A stretch of DNA of 64,000 nt, from positions 172,138,686 to 172,202,685 of the forward strand of contig CM030363.1 of NCBI GenBank assembly GCA_017893485.1, written 5' to 3'. The position numbers were made by a program, and so were the translations under genes. The notes beneath the pieces are model-generated. The model was not told the DNA's origin, searched no databases, and was given only the letters and a program-made list of their open reading frames with translations. Position 1 is the stretch's first letter; each line of letters opens with the position of its first letter. This DNA is from Hemerocallis citrina (Eukaryota; Streptophyta; Magnoliopsida; Asparagales; Asphodelaceae). Shown in pieces: positions 9,431 to 20,501 of this stretch.

Positions 9431-12400
9431 TCAACAAATATCAATAAAATCACATATTCCTAGTTCTCTTCTTAAGTTAATAAAAGTATCTTCTTTAAGG
9501 GGTTTGGTAAAGATGTCTGCTACTTGTTTATCAGTAGAGATAAAGTCTAAAGATATATCTCCTTTTAAAACATGATCACGTAGAAAATGATGTCGAATAT
9601 CAATATGTTTCGTACGTGAATGTTGAATCGGATTTTTAGATAGATTAATTGCACTGGTATTATCACACATAATTGAAGGTTTTTCAAATGAAATACCATA
9701 ATCTAATAAAGTTTGTTTCATCCACAAGATTTGTGCACATGCCAAACTTGCAGCGATATACTCAGCTTCTGTGGTTGATAGGGACACGGAATTTTGCTTT
9801 TTACTGCACCAAGAGACTAGTGAATGTCCCAAAAAGTGACATGTACCACTAGTGCTCTTGCGATCAGTTTTGCTTCCAGCAAAATCAGCATCGCTATATG
9901 ACAGAAGTTGAAAATTATCGGTGCGTGGATAAAATAAACCATATTCAGATGTGCCTTTAATATATCTTAAAATTCGTTTCACTGCTTTTAAATGAGACTC
10001 TTTAGGACTAGATTGATATCTAGCACATAAACATACGCTGAACATAATATCTGGTCTACTTGAGGTAATATATAAGAGTGAACCAATCATACCTCGATAG
10101 AATTTTTGATCAACACTCTTACCTAATATATCTTTATCAAGAGTAGTAGTAGTAGCCATAGGTGTGGATTTACTACTAGTACTATCCATATTAAAACGTT
10201 TGAGTAATTCCTTTGCATATTTTCCTTGATTGATAAATATGCCATTTGAGGACTGCTTAATTTGAAGTCCAAGGAAATAATTGAGTTCACCCATGTGACT
10301 CATCTCAAATTCGTTTTTCATGGTATTAGCAAACTTTTGACATAGATTATTATTAGTAGAACCAAAAATTATATCATCAACATATATTTGTATGATTAAG
10401 ATATCATTCTTAACTCTCTTAATAAACAATGTAGTGTCTACTTTACCTATTTCAAATCCTATTTCTAAAAGAAAAGTTTTCAGACGATCATACCAAGCAC
10501 GAGGTGCTTGTTTAAGACCGTATAAAGCCTTTTTCAATTTGTAAACATGATCTGGAAATTGTTCATGTTCAAAACCTGGTGGTTGTTTAACATAAACATT
10601 TTCTTTAATAAACCCATTAAGGAAAGAACTTTTAACATCCATTTGATAAAGTATAAAATTTATGAAACAAGCAAAAGATAATAAAATACGAATTGATTCT
10701 AGTCTAGCAACAGGAGCATATGTTTCATCAAAATCTATACCTTCTTCTTGATTATACCCTTGAGCAACTAATCTAGCCTTGTTCCTTACAACTTGTCCTG
10801 ATTCATCTAACTTATTTTTAAATACCCATTTGGTACCAATAATAGTCTGATCAGGAGGTCGTGGAACTAAATCCCATACATCATTCCTTATAAATTGGTT
10901 TAGTTCATCTTGCATGGCATTCATCCAATATTCATTCTCACAAGCTTCTTGTATATTTTTCGGTTCAAAATCCGACAAGAATGCTGTATGAGAACTCATA
11001 TTAACATGTGAACGTGTCTGAATACCATGGGAGATGTCACCAATTATTAAGTCATGAGGATGATCTTTAACTTCAACAAATGATTTTGGTAAAGTTGAAG
11101 ATATCACAATAGGATCAGTCGACTTGACAGGTTCTTCAGTCGACTGCTTTACATCAGTCGACTGGAAGTCCTTATCAGTTGACTTATCAGCCAGACTAGT
11201 TTGTTCTAAAGATTTAATCACATTATTTAAAGGTCATGAATCAGTTTCATCATCTTTATTTAAACTTGATGAAGGCAGAGATTCATCGAATGTAACATGC
11301 ATTGACTCTTCAATAGTCATTGTAGACTTATTGAAAATTCTATATGCTTTACTCCTATTTGAGTATCCTAAAAAGATACCCTCATTAGATCTAGGATCAA
11401 ATTTGTCTAAATTATCTTTTGTGTTCAGAATAAAACACTTACAACCAAATATCTTAAAGTAAGAGACTTTAGGAATTTTGTTGAAAAACAACTCATAACA
11501 AGTCTTCTTTAGCTTAGGTCTTATAAGAATTCTATTTAAAACATAATAAGCTGTAGCAACAGCTTCAGCCCAAAAGTGCTTTGGTAAATTGCTTTCAACA
11601 AGCATGGTACGTGCGCATTCTTGCAAAGTCCTATTCTTCCTTTCAACCACTCTATTTTGTGGTGAAGCTCTAGGAAATGCAAATGAATGTGTTATACCAT
11701 TCTTGTTGCAATATTATGTAAAGGTTTCATTCTCAAATTCTCCACCATGATCACTTCTAATAGTGACTATGGTTAGAGATCTTTGATTTTGAATACGTTT
11801 ACAAAAATGTGCAAATTCATCAAAAGAATTATTTTTATGTTTTAAAAAGAATGTCCAAGTGAATCTTGAAAAATCATCTACTAAAACAAATACATATCTA
11901 CTTTTATTTAAAGAAGCAACTCTAGTAGGGCCAAATAAATCCATATGAATTAATTCGAGCGGCCTACTAGTAGAAATTACTTCTTTTGTTTTAAAAGTGG
12001 ATTTGATTTGTTTTCCTAGTTGACATGCATCACATAACTTATCCTTTTTAAAGGATAGTTTTGGCAGTCCTTTAACTAGGTTATATTTAGATAATTTTGA
12101 GAAATTCTTCATGTTCACATGTCCAAATCTTCAATGCCATAGCCAAGATTCATTGTTAGAGGCTATTAAACAAAAATCATTTGAAAATTCAATTGCATTC
12201 AAACACAATTCATAAATATTATTTTTACGAAAACCTTGAAAAATAATATTTTGCATAGTAGAGTCATAAATCAAACATGCATCTTTTTCAAATACTATTT
12301 TATACCCTTTATCACACAATTGACTAATACTTAATAGATTATACTTTAAACCACTAACTAATAATACATTTTCTATGGTTGGGTTAGAAGTTTTACCGAC

Positions 12401-12550
12401 CATGCCGATACCTATGACTTTGCCTTTGTTGTTATCACCAAAGGTGACAGTTCCCCCATCTATGCTTTGAATGGTGGATAGAAGGTTGGCATGTCCTGTC
12501 ATATGTTTTGAACATCCGCTGTCGAGTATCCAGCGATCTTTCTTGGGTAC
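9431..12550 (-). pseudogene. pol: Copia pol: protease, integrase, reverse transcriptase, RNase H
   Basis: A single reading frame runs from VPKKDRW (12550) to the stop at 9431, broken by in-frame stops near 12132, 11715 and 11235 but without frameshifts. Protease: DSG catalytic triplet at about 12516-12524. Integrase: GAG-pre-integrase zinc region with C-DAC (about 12030), catalytic HMDLFGP (about 11955) and SDHGGEFENE (about 11740). [37 protein letters not shown] and the YVDD active site (about 10372-10390). RNase H: SDADFAGS near 9890 and TEAEYIA near 9765. The first stop falls within the conserved W-H-R-R-x-G-H motif (CGA to TGA); several lesions look like CpG or C-to-T decay. A TAG also precedes VPKKDRW. 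The linker at 11100-11190 encodes QSTD/KSTD repeats from AGTCGACT motifs. Confidence 0.95.
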
Positions 12551-12908
12551 CTATAAAAAATTCAAGGTAAATATGGTACCCTTTTTATTGGGTCCAAAAC
12601 ATATTAGTTTGGGGAAAACCAAACCCATGAAGAGTTTGATCTTCCTCCATAAGCAGGAATATAATTAATAGAATTACACACATTTAATACATATGAAGTA
12701 ATATACGCAATTCTATCATTCTGATTTAAGCTGACTGGAACCCATACAAACTTGTTCTGTCCAGTCGACTTGACAGTGTCCTTCAGTCGACTTATAGTGT
12801 GAGTCAGTCGACTTGATGGTACACTAGGTCGACTTATATGAGGTTTTGATTTTGTTGAATAAGATTCAATTCCTCTGGACAGACGACTCATAGATGGGTT
12901 CAGTCGAC
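12551..12908 (-). other. Copia gag-pol junction
   Basis: About 360 bp lie between the gag stop and the protease. The minus-strand ORF at 12604-12891 is in another frame from both gag and pol and holds four AGTCGACT-type motifs. How gag and pol are linked in translation cannot be read from this decayed copy. Confidence 0.5.
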
Positions 12909-14279
12909 TTAACCGAATGTCAGATCGCTTTTATCACTAGAATTTACAGCCTTAGGCTTTTCAAAAAATTCATATAATTTGTGTGTAACACTAGAAATAG
13001 ATGCTGATTTGTTTCTACTAGTCTTTTTAGCAGAAGATTCTTTTATAGAAGAATTTTTAAAACCAAGACCGTATTTTTGACTAGATTTTACTTGATGATG
13101 AAGGACATCATTTAAATTCTCTTTGCCTTTGTTAAATTTAGATATGTTCTTTGATATCTCTTCGTAATTCTTTTTGAGAGATTCAAGATCAGTATCTAAA
13201 CTTGCAATGCGAGAATTTAAAGATTTCACTTCCTTATCAAGTTTAAGATTTTCTTGAGAAAGTGTATGATTTACTTTCTCTAGATTCTTAACTCTAATCT
13301 TTTTCTTTTTTAACTCTTGAAATATTTCATTAAAGGCATCAAGTAGATCTTCTGAGTCGAAGTCATTACTTACATGATCTTGTGTGGCCATAAAGCACAT
13401 ATTTGCCACTTCATTGTTTTCATCCGTTTCTTCTTCGGAAGAGGAATCACTATCATCCCATGTAACTTGATAGGCATTCTTGTTCTTGGCAAATTTATTC
13501 TTTGAGTATTTGTCCTTCTTGAAGTTGGATGTTTTTCCCTTGTTCTTTGCATTTTCTAGGGGACAATCCTTCTTCATGTGACCTGTTTTATTGCACCTGA
13601 AACAAGTAGGAGGGTCATTAGAATCTCTATTTTTAGAATTAAACTTACCCTTCTTTAAGAATTTTTTGAATCTTCGGGTGAACATTGCTATCTCCTCTTC
13701 ATCTTCTTCCTCATCTTCCGAGTCTGTCATGGCTTTAAAAGCCAAAGATTTCTTGTTTGCTTGATGTGATTCTGCATCCTTCTTTCGATCTTCAAGTTGA
13801 ACCTCGTATGCCATGAGATTTTCCACAAGATTCTCAAGCGAAAGTTGTGACAAATCATTTGCTTCTTCTATTGCCGTGGTCTTCTTTTTCCATTCTGGAG
13901 TGAGTGCACGTAGGACTTTTCTAACCATCTCTGCTTGAGTGTAAGTCTTTCCAAGTGCCACAAGAGAGTTTGTGATATCAGTAAATCTGGTGATCATCTC
14001 GGATACGGTTTCATTGTCCTTCATTCTGAACATCTCAAACCTGTGAACAAGAACATAGATTTTAGACTCCTTAACTTTATTTGTCCCTTTATGTGTTGCC
14101 TCGAGTGTATGCCAGATTTGACGTGCGGTTGTAGCATTTGATACACGGTTGAACTCTTCCTTTGTGAGTGCACAAAATAATGCATTCATTGCTTTGGCAT
14201 TGTTCATAGCTTGGTTCTTTTGATCATCATTCCATTGTGCATATGGAATGGTAGGGGCAGTGAATTCCGTCTCCGTCAT
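12909..14279 (-). CDS. gag: Copia Gag polyprotein, 456 aa
   Basis: Structural nucleocapsid protein. Residues about 15-170 match the copia gag domain (UBN2/DUF4219 type): MNALFCALTKEEFNRV, A-x-x-I-W-x-T-L-E-x-T-H-K-G-T, and W-K-K-K-T-T-A-I-E-E-A. An acidic patch (DSEDEEEDEEE) lies near 185-195, and one CCHC zinc knuckle C-F-R-C-N-K-T-G-H-M-K-K-D-C at about 226-239. Residues about 325-375 form a coiled coil rich in Leu, Lys and Glu. This pattern and length are typical of SIRE-type Gag. The ORF is open from ATG 14279 to a TAA lying inside an AGTCGACTTAA motif at 12909, with a second stop just after. Gag is intact although pol is not, so this copy could still supply particles to relatives or use their enzymes. 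Confidence 0.9.
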   Translation of the reverse strand: MTETEFTAPTIPYAQWNDDQKNQAMNNAKAMNALFCALTKEEFNRVSNATTARQIWHTLEATHKGTNKVKESKIYVLVHRFEMFRMKDNETVSEMITRFTDITNSLVALGKTYTQAEMVRKVLRALTPEWKKKTTAIEEANDLSQLSLENLVENLMAYEVQLEDRKKDAESHQANKKSLAFKAMTDSEDEEEDEEEIAMFTRRFKKFLKKGKFNSKNRDSNDPPTCFRCNKTGHMKKDCPLENAKNKGKTSNFKKDKYSKNKFAKNKNAYQVTWDDSDSSSEEETDENNEVANMCFMATQDHVSNDFDSEDLLDAFNEIFQELKKKKIRVKNLEKVNHTLSQENLKLDKEVKSLNSRIASLDTDLESLKKNYEEISKNISKFNKGKENLNDVLHHQVKSSQKYGLGFKNSSIKESSAKKTSRNKSASISSVTHKLYEFFEKPKAVNSSDKSDLTFG

Positions 14280-14433
14280 GTGCCATATTTCGTAGTTGAT
14301 TGATTAGAGGTAGATTCTCAATCGGCACTTCCAATAATTGTAGTTCGTTCCATCGAATAGCGGTGGCCGTTGTGTAGATTGACCTTCATTGTATTGATTA
14401 GTATTTGAAGTAGTTGCCATAGCCTGTAACCTT

Positions 14434-14445
14434 GCTCTGATACCA
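14434..14445 (-). other. Primer binding site, initiator tRNA-Met
   Basis: Plus strand GCTCTGATACCA, that is TGGTATCAGAGC on the minus strand, two bases from the 5' LTR. This is the standard plant copia minus-strand primer site. Confidence 0.95.
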
Positions 14446-14447
14446 AT

Positions 14448-15863
14448 TGTTGGATCCTGTAGGCGAAACAACAAACACTAGAGAGGGGGGGGGGGGTGAA
14501 TAGTGTTAATTAAAAAACTGGAGAATAAATAAAATTTTCTTCGGTGCAGTTGACTTAGTTGTGAACCAGTCGACTGATATGAACAAATAAAGGAAATATA
14601 ACAACTCTGTGCAGTCGACTTAAAGATGATACAGGCGACTGAAGCACAGTGAATTTACAACTTCTACGAGACTGACTAGTCGACTGATAGTGCAAGGAGT
14701 CGACTGTCCAGACAAGTTTTACAGATCTTAAGTAAACAAAGAGTAAATTCAAGATCAAGACAACCAATCACAGAGTACACAAGATATATCCTGGTTCGGT
14801 CCTTCCGACCTACATCCAGTCCCCAAGCAACCCACTTGAGATTTCCACTATTCTTGAAAAACAAGTTTACAAGAATACCCTACGGCATTAAGACAACAAC
14901 CTTGTCTAACCCGTAAACCTTTCTCTCAACCAGAGAAAGCAGACCCACTCTACTACCGAGAGTGAACGACCGACTCTACACCCTAGAGCTAACTCTCCAA
15001 CCGAGAGTAAAAAGAAACAAGAAAAACTTTACAGTCAACCTATAGCCTTGTTGGTGTATTGTGTTGTTGCACGTGGCTAAAACAAGGTCGACTTCTATAC
15101 CGAGTCCAGAACGAAATCGTTGTTATATTGGACTGAGTGTAGAGAACCAGAGGATTTAAACTTGAAAGCTTTTTCTCACTTTTTCACTTAAAAAATTTCT
15201 CAAAGAATGCTCGGATATAAAAGTATGTTGTTGTAAGATCTTTTCAGTGAGATCTGAACTCTATTTATAGAGTTAGATCTCCTGGACGTTGGGAGACAGT
15301 TATTCCAACTGTCAACCAACGGATCTTAAAGCTTTTGATTTTGAAAATTCGATTTTGAAAACAGAAAACGGTCAAAAGCACTCGAAAAGTCGACTGGGTT
15401 GCCATAATGAGTCGACTGGTCAGAGTTTGAATAAATTTAAATAGTTTTGTACTATCAGTCGACTGCCAGAGGCATCAGTCGACTGGTACTTAACAGTTAA
15501 ATTACTTCAAACTGTTTTGACTCTTTTTTTGATGTTTTTGAAAAACACACATTATAAAATAGTGAGTGTATGTGTGTGTGACAAGGCTTTACAATCAAGC
15601 TAAGACTCAACAAAAGTAAAAATTACATTGTTTACAAGACATAACAAAGTATTGACACATTTGAGCTTGAGGTCTTGAGTCTTGAGTCTTGATTTGAGTC
15701 TTGTGTCTTGATTTGAGTCTTGAGTCTTGTCTTGAGTCTTGAGCCTTTGTGCTTGTTCAGTCGTTCAGCTGAATAGTCTTTTGTGTGTACAACCTGCAGT
15801 TTTAGCTGTATAGCATAGACACATGTTGGAGTGTGTTGTGATCATCAAAATCAAGAATCAACA
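14448..15863 (-). repeat. Copia 5' LTR
   Basis: 1416-bp LTR, same boundaries as the left LTR. It should contain the promoter, the transcription start and several AGTCGACT palindromes. Differences from the 3' LTR are almost all substitutions, including G/A and C/T changes inside some AGTCGACT motifs. Confidence 0.95.
15257..15280 (-). promoter_or_regulatory. Probable TATA box of the copia LTR
   Basis: On the minus strand CTCTATAAATAGAG forms a palindrome around TATAAATA. It is the best TATA match in the LTR and is conserved in the 3' LTR near 4557-4580. Confidence 0.6.
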
Positions 15864-16083
15864 CCCTTCTATCTCTTTTCGAACTGAAATCGAATCTCTC
15901 ATCCCAAATCAAAACTCTAGCCCCCAAATCGAAGCTCATGAGCTGCAAACCCATATCGTGAGCTTCTTGTTCCCTATCTCCACTTCCCGAATTGGAACCC
16001 TAGACCCCAAATCGAAGCTCTTCAATTCGATTTGCTGAAGAATTGGAACCCTAGAGCCCCTCGAATCTCTTCCCTGTTAATCG

Positions 16084-17861
16084 TGTAATACCCCAGATTT
16101 CTAAATAATGCTTTTAAGATTAATAAATGAATTAAAATGATTTTTGGTGATTTAATAAAATATTTTCTAAAATTTACCTTTTTACACATGTAAAACACGT
16201 GCAAATATTTTCTTGGGAAGTTCAAAGTCAAAAATTATTTTGGGAAAACCCATTATTTATTATTAGATATTATTTGTGAATTTTTTGGATTTTTCCGATA
16301 ATTATTTGACACATTTGCAAATATAACAAAAAAGGGACTTTTGTGCAAAATTACCACTTGGAGTGAAAACTCCAGATTTTTGGTTTTTTTGGCTTGGCAT
16401 GATGCCTAGTCTATTCAGAGATAAAGAGTTTACTTTTAAAAAAATAAATTTGGTTTATTTTGCAAGTTTTGATAAAAAATGGTCTTTTTGCAAAATTGCC
16501 ACTTGGAGGGGCAAAAGTGCAATTTTTTTTCTGGGTTTTTAAAACAGTGTCGGCTGATAATAGAGGGATTATTTTTGCATTTAAATCTCAATTAAGTTGG
16601 TTTTATTTAATTTCGGATTTGTATATGTAAAGGTATATTTAAAAGAGATATTTTGCAATTCAAAAATCCTAGATACCCTAAATACCGGCCTATATAGGGT
16701 GGGGTGCAGCCGTCTCTTTGCTGCACAATACAAAGGGATTTATTATTATTATTTTCCTGAAGTTTTAAAGCGAGGATCTTGGTTTTCTTGCGAAAGGAAG
16801 GGTTTTCTTATTCTCTTTATCTTTCTTCGGTTGATTCTTCAATAAGGTGAGTGACATATGTTTGTTTTCTTATTATTCTAAGCATGTTGTATGTGATGAT
16901 TTATCTATTAGAAAGTATGTTAGATAATGATATGTAGATATAATGAATTTTGATGAGTAAATGAATTAAAAAATGAATCTTTTCATGAAACTATATTATT
17001 GATGATTAAAACCCTAATTTGTTGACTTAAGATTGTTAAAGAACCTAATAGAGATCATGGATAGGTTGATTTCCTTCATATACTTGCTGTTTTGATTTAT
17101 TATATTGAGTTATATGATGACTGTTGCAAAAATTGAATAAAACCTAACGTACTGTTGAGTATGCATGTATATACACTCTGTTTGATAAGTTTTTGATGTG
17201 CAAACTTGATTACCTACATGTTGTAAGTCCTTATAGTCATGAGTATATTGTTTTGTACCATGTTCTCGTTAATTTGACTACATATAACAAGTTATAGGTT
17301 GTAAATTGCACAAATGAACAAAGTAGGACTCTTCACTGTGTAAATATGCATATAGGCTTTGTTTTGGATTTTTTCGATGAACTAAACTTGATTGTTTGCA
17401 TGTTATAATTGCGTTATTCATGGATATAACTGAGGTAAGTGATGGGGTATGTGTTTAAACAAATTTAAGAGGGGTTGTGATTTAAAAGAAATCAAAAATG
17501 ATGTGTTGAAGGGGGGGGGGGGGGATGTATCCAGGTCTGACTATGATCAGCCGCAAGAGTGGATTTTGATTTTTTTTTGATGTTTCCAATCGATTTTTGA
17601 GTTGTTTTAATACTGAGATTGGATTAAACAATATGCCCCTTATATAAGATGTACTTAATGTTTTTTTAACTGATGTATACACAGCCACAATTACATAAAC
17701 ACATATATACACATTCACATTTATAATCTACTGTTTTGAAGATTTTGTGAATTTCGATGGGGTTTGGATTGGATTTCAATTGTTTTGATACTAAGATGGT
17801 TTTGAACATTAGACCACTTCTAATTGATGTGTTTTGATGTTTAAATTGATGCTTAATTACC

Positions 17862-17905
<44 letters not shown>

Positions 17906-19784
17906 TTCCTAGCTGATTTTGAAGAGATTTTGTGAAAATATACTCTTTTTATGGATTTGATGAGATTTTGCTTGTTTTATAAACTTCTATATGTTATACA
18001 AGTCATATTTGATCATCTCAGGAAATTGGTTGTGCAAATTTGTGATTTTACGAAGTAGAATTAGAGTATCAGTCGAAACATGCACAAGTCTTCAAATTGG
18101 CTGTATAGCAGGTCACGGTCGACTGTCATGCCCTTGTTCTTGATAATTTCCTAATTGACAGTCGACTGCCCTTCTTGAGCAGTCGACCGTCAATTGCTTC
18201 TTTTGCTATTTTGGTTGAGTTTCTTCGTTTCTTTTAAATAATTGTTTCCTTGATATTATGGATTATTACTCTACTGTTTTAGATAATATTTTTACTACAG
18301 ATTACAGTATTTTACAGAGAGTTGTATTTTATTTATAATAGAGTTTTAAATGTATTCTTATGACCTTATTAAGTGAGTTATATGTGTTTTCAAAAGAATT
18401 GATGTTTTGTGATATTCCACGACTTAAAAAAATATGATTTTCTGTTATTTAATGGATTTAACATTTTATTTAAATTCTGGAATTTTATGAGTACATTAAA
18501 TGAATTTGAATTTTGTTGGTTTAAGAAGTTTTATTAAGATAAGCATTTTAATGATGATATTAAAAATTTTATTGGAAGTTTTGATGTTGATATTCGTTTT
18601 GTGAATCTCTAGGAGTTGAGTGGGAGTCCTTTGAACCGGCGATGAGATTTTGTGGTTTTTGACCAGTTGGGGTCATTGGGGTTGTTTTGTGGAATTAAGT
18701 CCGACAGGATACATTGACTCTAGGGAGGAGAAATTTTTTTGTTTTAATAATAACCAACTTAAGGACTTGCACTAGTGGAGATGTGATGGAACTTGGGGAA
18801 CGGAAGTATATGCTCTTGGTTTAGGTCCAACGGATGCGTTCCAGGACTTGTGTGTTGTTCTGTCTCGAGAGGACATTTATATGTTCGTGTGTCGAAGGTC
18901 TGCAGGCCTATTCACGGAGCATGCAGGGTACATTCGTGTGTTGAGGGTCGGCGGGCCTATTCACAAAATGTACCTGGTGTATCTGCACGTCGAGGGCCTC
19001 GCAAGCCTATTCGTGGGGTACACGGCAGGGAGGTGATTCTCTGGTTTTGTTGAGCTATTCTTACATGATGCTTGCGCATCGAGAGTTGTGATGCCTATTC
19101 GCGGAGTATTCTGAATCTTGTTTCCATCACTATTGTAGGATTAGTTGCATAACGAGGAATTTAACCCTATAAAGTGGAGAACGATAAGAGCTTGCACCGG
19201 ACCTATGTATTGTGGGATGCATAGAATCCGACAAGTATGCATTAGAGAGTCATCATATAGCATCTGTGTTTTCTTGACTTGTTTTTATGCATGTTGTTTC
19301 CTGTTTTTCTACACTTGTCACTTAGTCTAGTCCCACTTGATGTTTTCATGTTTATTTATTGTTATTTCTTATCTCATTTATTCTCGCTGTTAATACATGT
19401 TGTTTACGACTCTATGTTTTATGTTTTATTTATGTTGCATTTATTTTTATGTCACTCACACCGTTATGGCTGACCCCTGTAGTTTTGGGGGTTAGGGTTA
19501 TCTTTAGCCTCATGTTTTATAGGTAGGGGCCTATAGCTTAGGATTTGGATGCATGAGATAGAATGATATTATGGCTTATGTAAATTGTAAAGGAATGTGT
19601 TGTAAAAGAAAAGATTGTAATTCAAGATATTTGTTTTTCTGCTATGTTTTGTAATGAATTGATTTAATATAAGTTTGAAAAATTTATCTGTATTTTAGCT
19701 ATGTTTACTATTACAATTGAGGTTGATGCTGAAAATTGTGCCACGTATTTCTAAGATATCATATTGGAAATTCGGGGCACTACA
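16084..19784 (+). mobile_element. Solo LTR 1 of a gypsy-type element (3.7 kb)
   Basis: Starts TGTAATACCCC at 16084 and ends GGCACTACA at 19784. The flanks AATCG (16079-16083) and AATTG (19785-19789) are a target duplication with one C/T change; the unoccupied site is preserved in the inverted arm of MULE A near 39355. No primer site follows, so it is solo. Inside are an early CACGTGCAAAT motif (16191), a (TA)n tract at 17864-17903, three GTCGACTG-type motifs at 18117-18190, tandem repeats at 18893-19105, and a block near 19456 (ACTCACACC...ATGGCT.ACCCC...GGGGGTTAGGG) shared with solo LTR 2. No coding domain. Confidence 0.85.
18893..19105 (+). repeat. About 48-bp imperfect tandem repeats in solo LTR 1
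   Basis: Four degenerate units containing CGTGTGTCGAAGGTC/CGTCGAGGGCCTCG and GCCTATTCRCGGAG. GC-richer than the surroundings; short ORFs here arise from the repetition. Confidence 0.65.
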
Positions 19785-20501
19785 AATTGGTACTCAACCT
19801 CTCTTTCTCAATGCACTGGAATCCCTTAATTGGTAACCCTAGCTGCGTTTGCTATCATCGATCCCCTAAATCGAAACCCTATCAGCTTGCCCCTCTTTGT
19901 TATTCCTGTGATTCGTCGATCTCCAAGGAAAGTTGCGATCTTTGTATAAGGTAATCTCAAAATTCTCTTTTTAGAATCCAATTTTTTCATTTATAAAAAA
20001 AATGTACACAGTAAATTTCCTCTTAGCTTAGTTATCTAATTTTTAATTTTAATTTTTATAGTTGTTGTCTGTTTATATATAATTTATATACTTATTTTCG
20101 AATGCAGAGATAGATAACTATCTCAGGTTGCATCTGCTTTCCATCCTTGATTTGAAGGAGGCGCCATTTTTCATAACTGAAGACCATACAAAGATTTTTA
20201 TTGTCATTAGGACTTCTGCAGCATTCAAGGTATGAGGTTCTTTTTATAGTTCATCAACTCGTCATTAGGACTTCTGCAGCATTGTAAACAGTAGCATTCA
20301 AGGTATTGAATTATTTTGTTCAAATGCAACATATCAGTTTCACTTGGACAGTTGGACCACACAAGGTGATATGTTATCTATAAGTATCATTACTGGTGAT
20401 TGAAGAAGATGAGTGTGCACTTTCAACATGGCTTAGTTTCTTTAGTTTTTTAAGTTGTAGCTTGTTTTTTTTTATGTTTATTATCTCATTTTCTATGTAG
20501 A
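19785..20501 (+). other. MULE A left arm end and 5' untranslated/intron region
   Basis: Left-arm homology to 39370-39150 ends after about 19985, just beyond a GTAATCTCA (5' splice-like) sequence. A 3' splice-like TTCTATGTAG lies directly before the transposase start at 20502. A short duplication of 'CATTAGGACTTCTGCAGCAT' occurs at about 20206 and 20263. No ORF of interest. Confidence 0.5.

Larger units (their letters stand above)
3751..15863 (-). mobile_element. SIRE-like Ty1/copia retrotransposon with extra 3' ORF
   Basis: Two direct LTRs of 1416 bp (3751-5166 and 14448-15863) bound the element, and the 5-bp target duplication CCCTT lies at 3746-3750 and 15864-15868. The primer site complementary to initiator tRNA-Met is next to the right LTR and the polypurine tract next to the left LTR, so the element reads on the minus strand. 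Order in transcription sense: 5' LTR, PBS, gag, protease, integrase, RT, RNase H, extra ORF, PPT, 3' LTR. About two dozen differences between the LTRs by eye (mostly C/T transitions) suggest an insertion of roughly a million years or less under usual plant rates. Gag and RT sequence style and the extra ORF after pol point to the SIRE/Maximus lineage. Pol has in-frame stops, so this copy is probably not autonomous. Confidence 0.95.

Noticed and set aside
18793..19053. 86-codon and 62-codon ORFs
   Set aside because: They arise from the 48-bp repeats of solo LTR 1 read in two frames.
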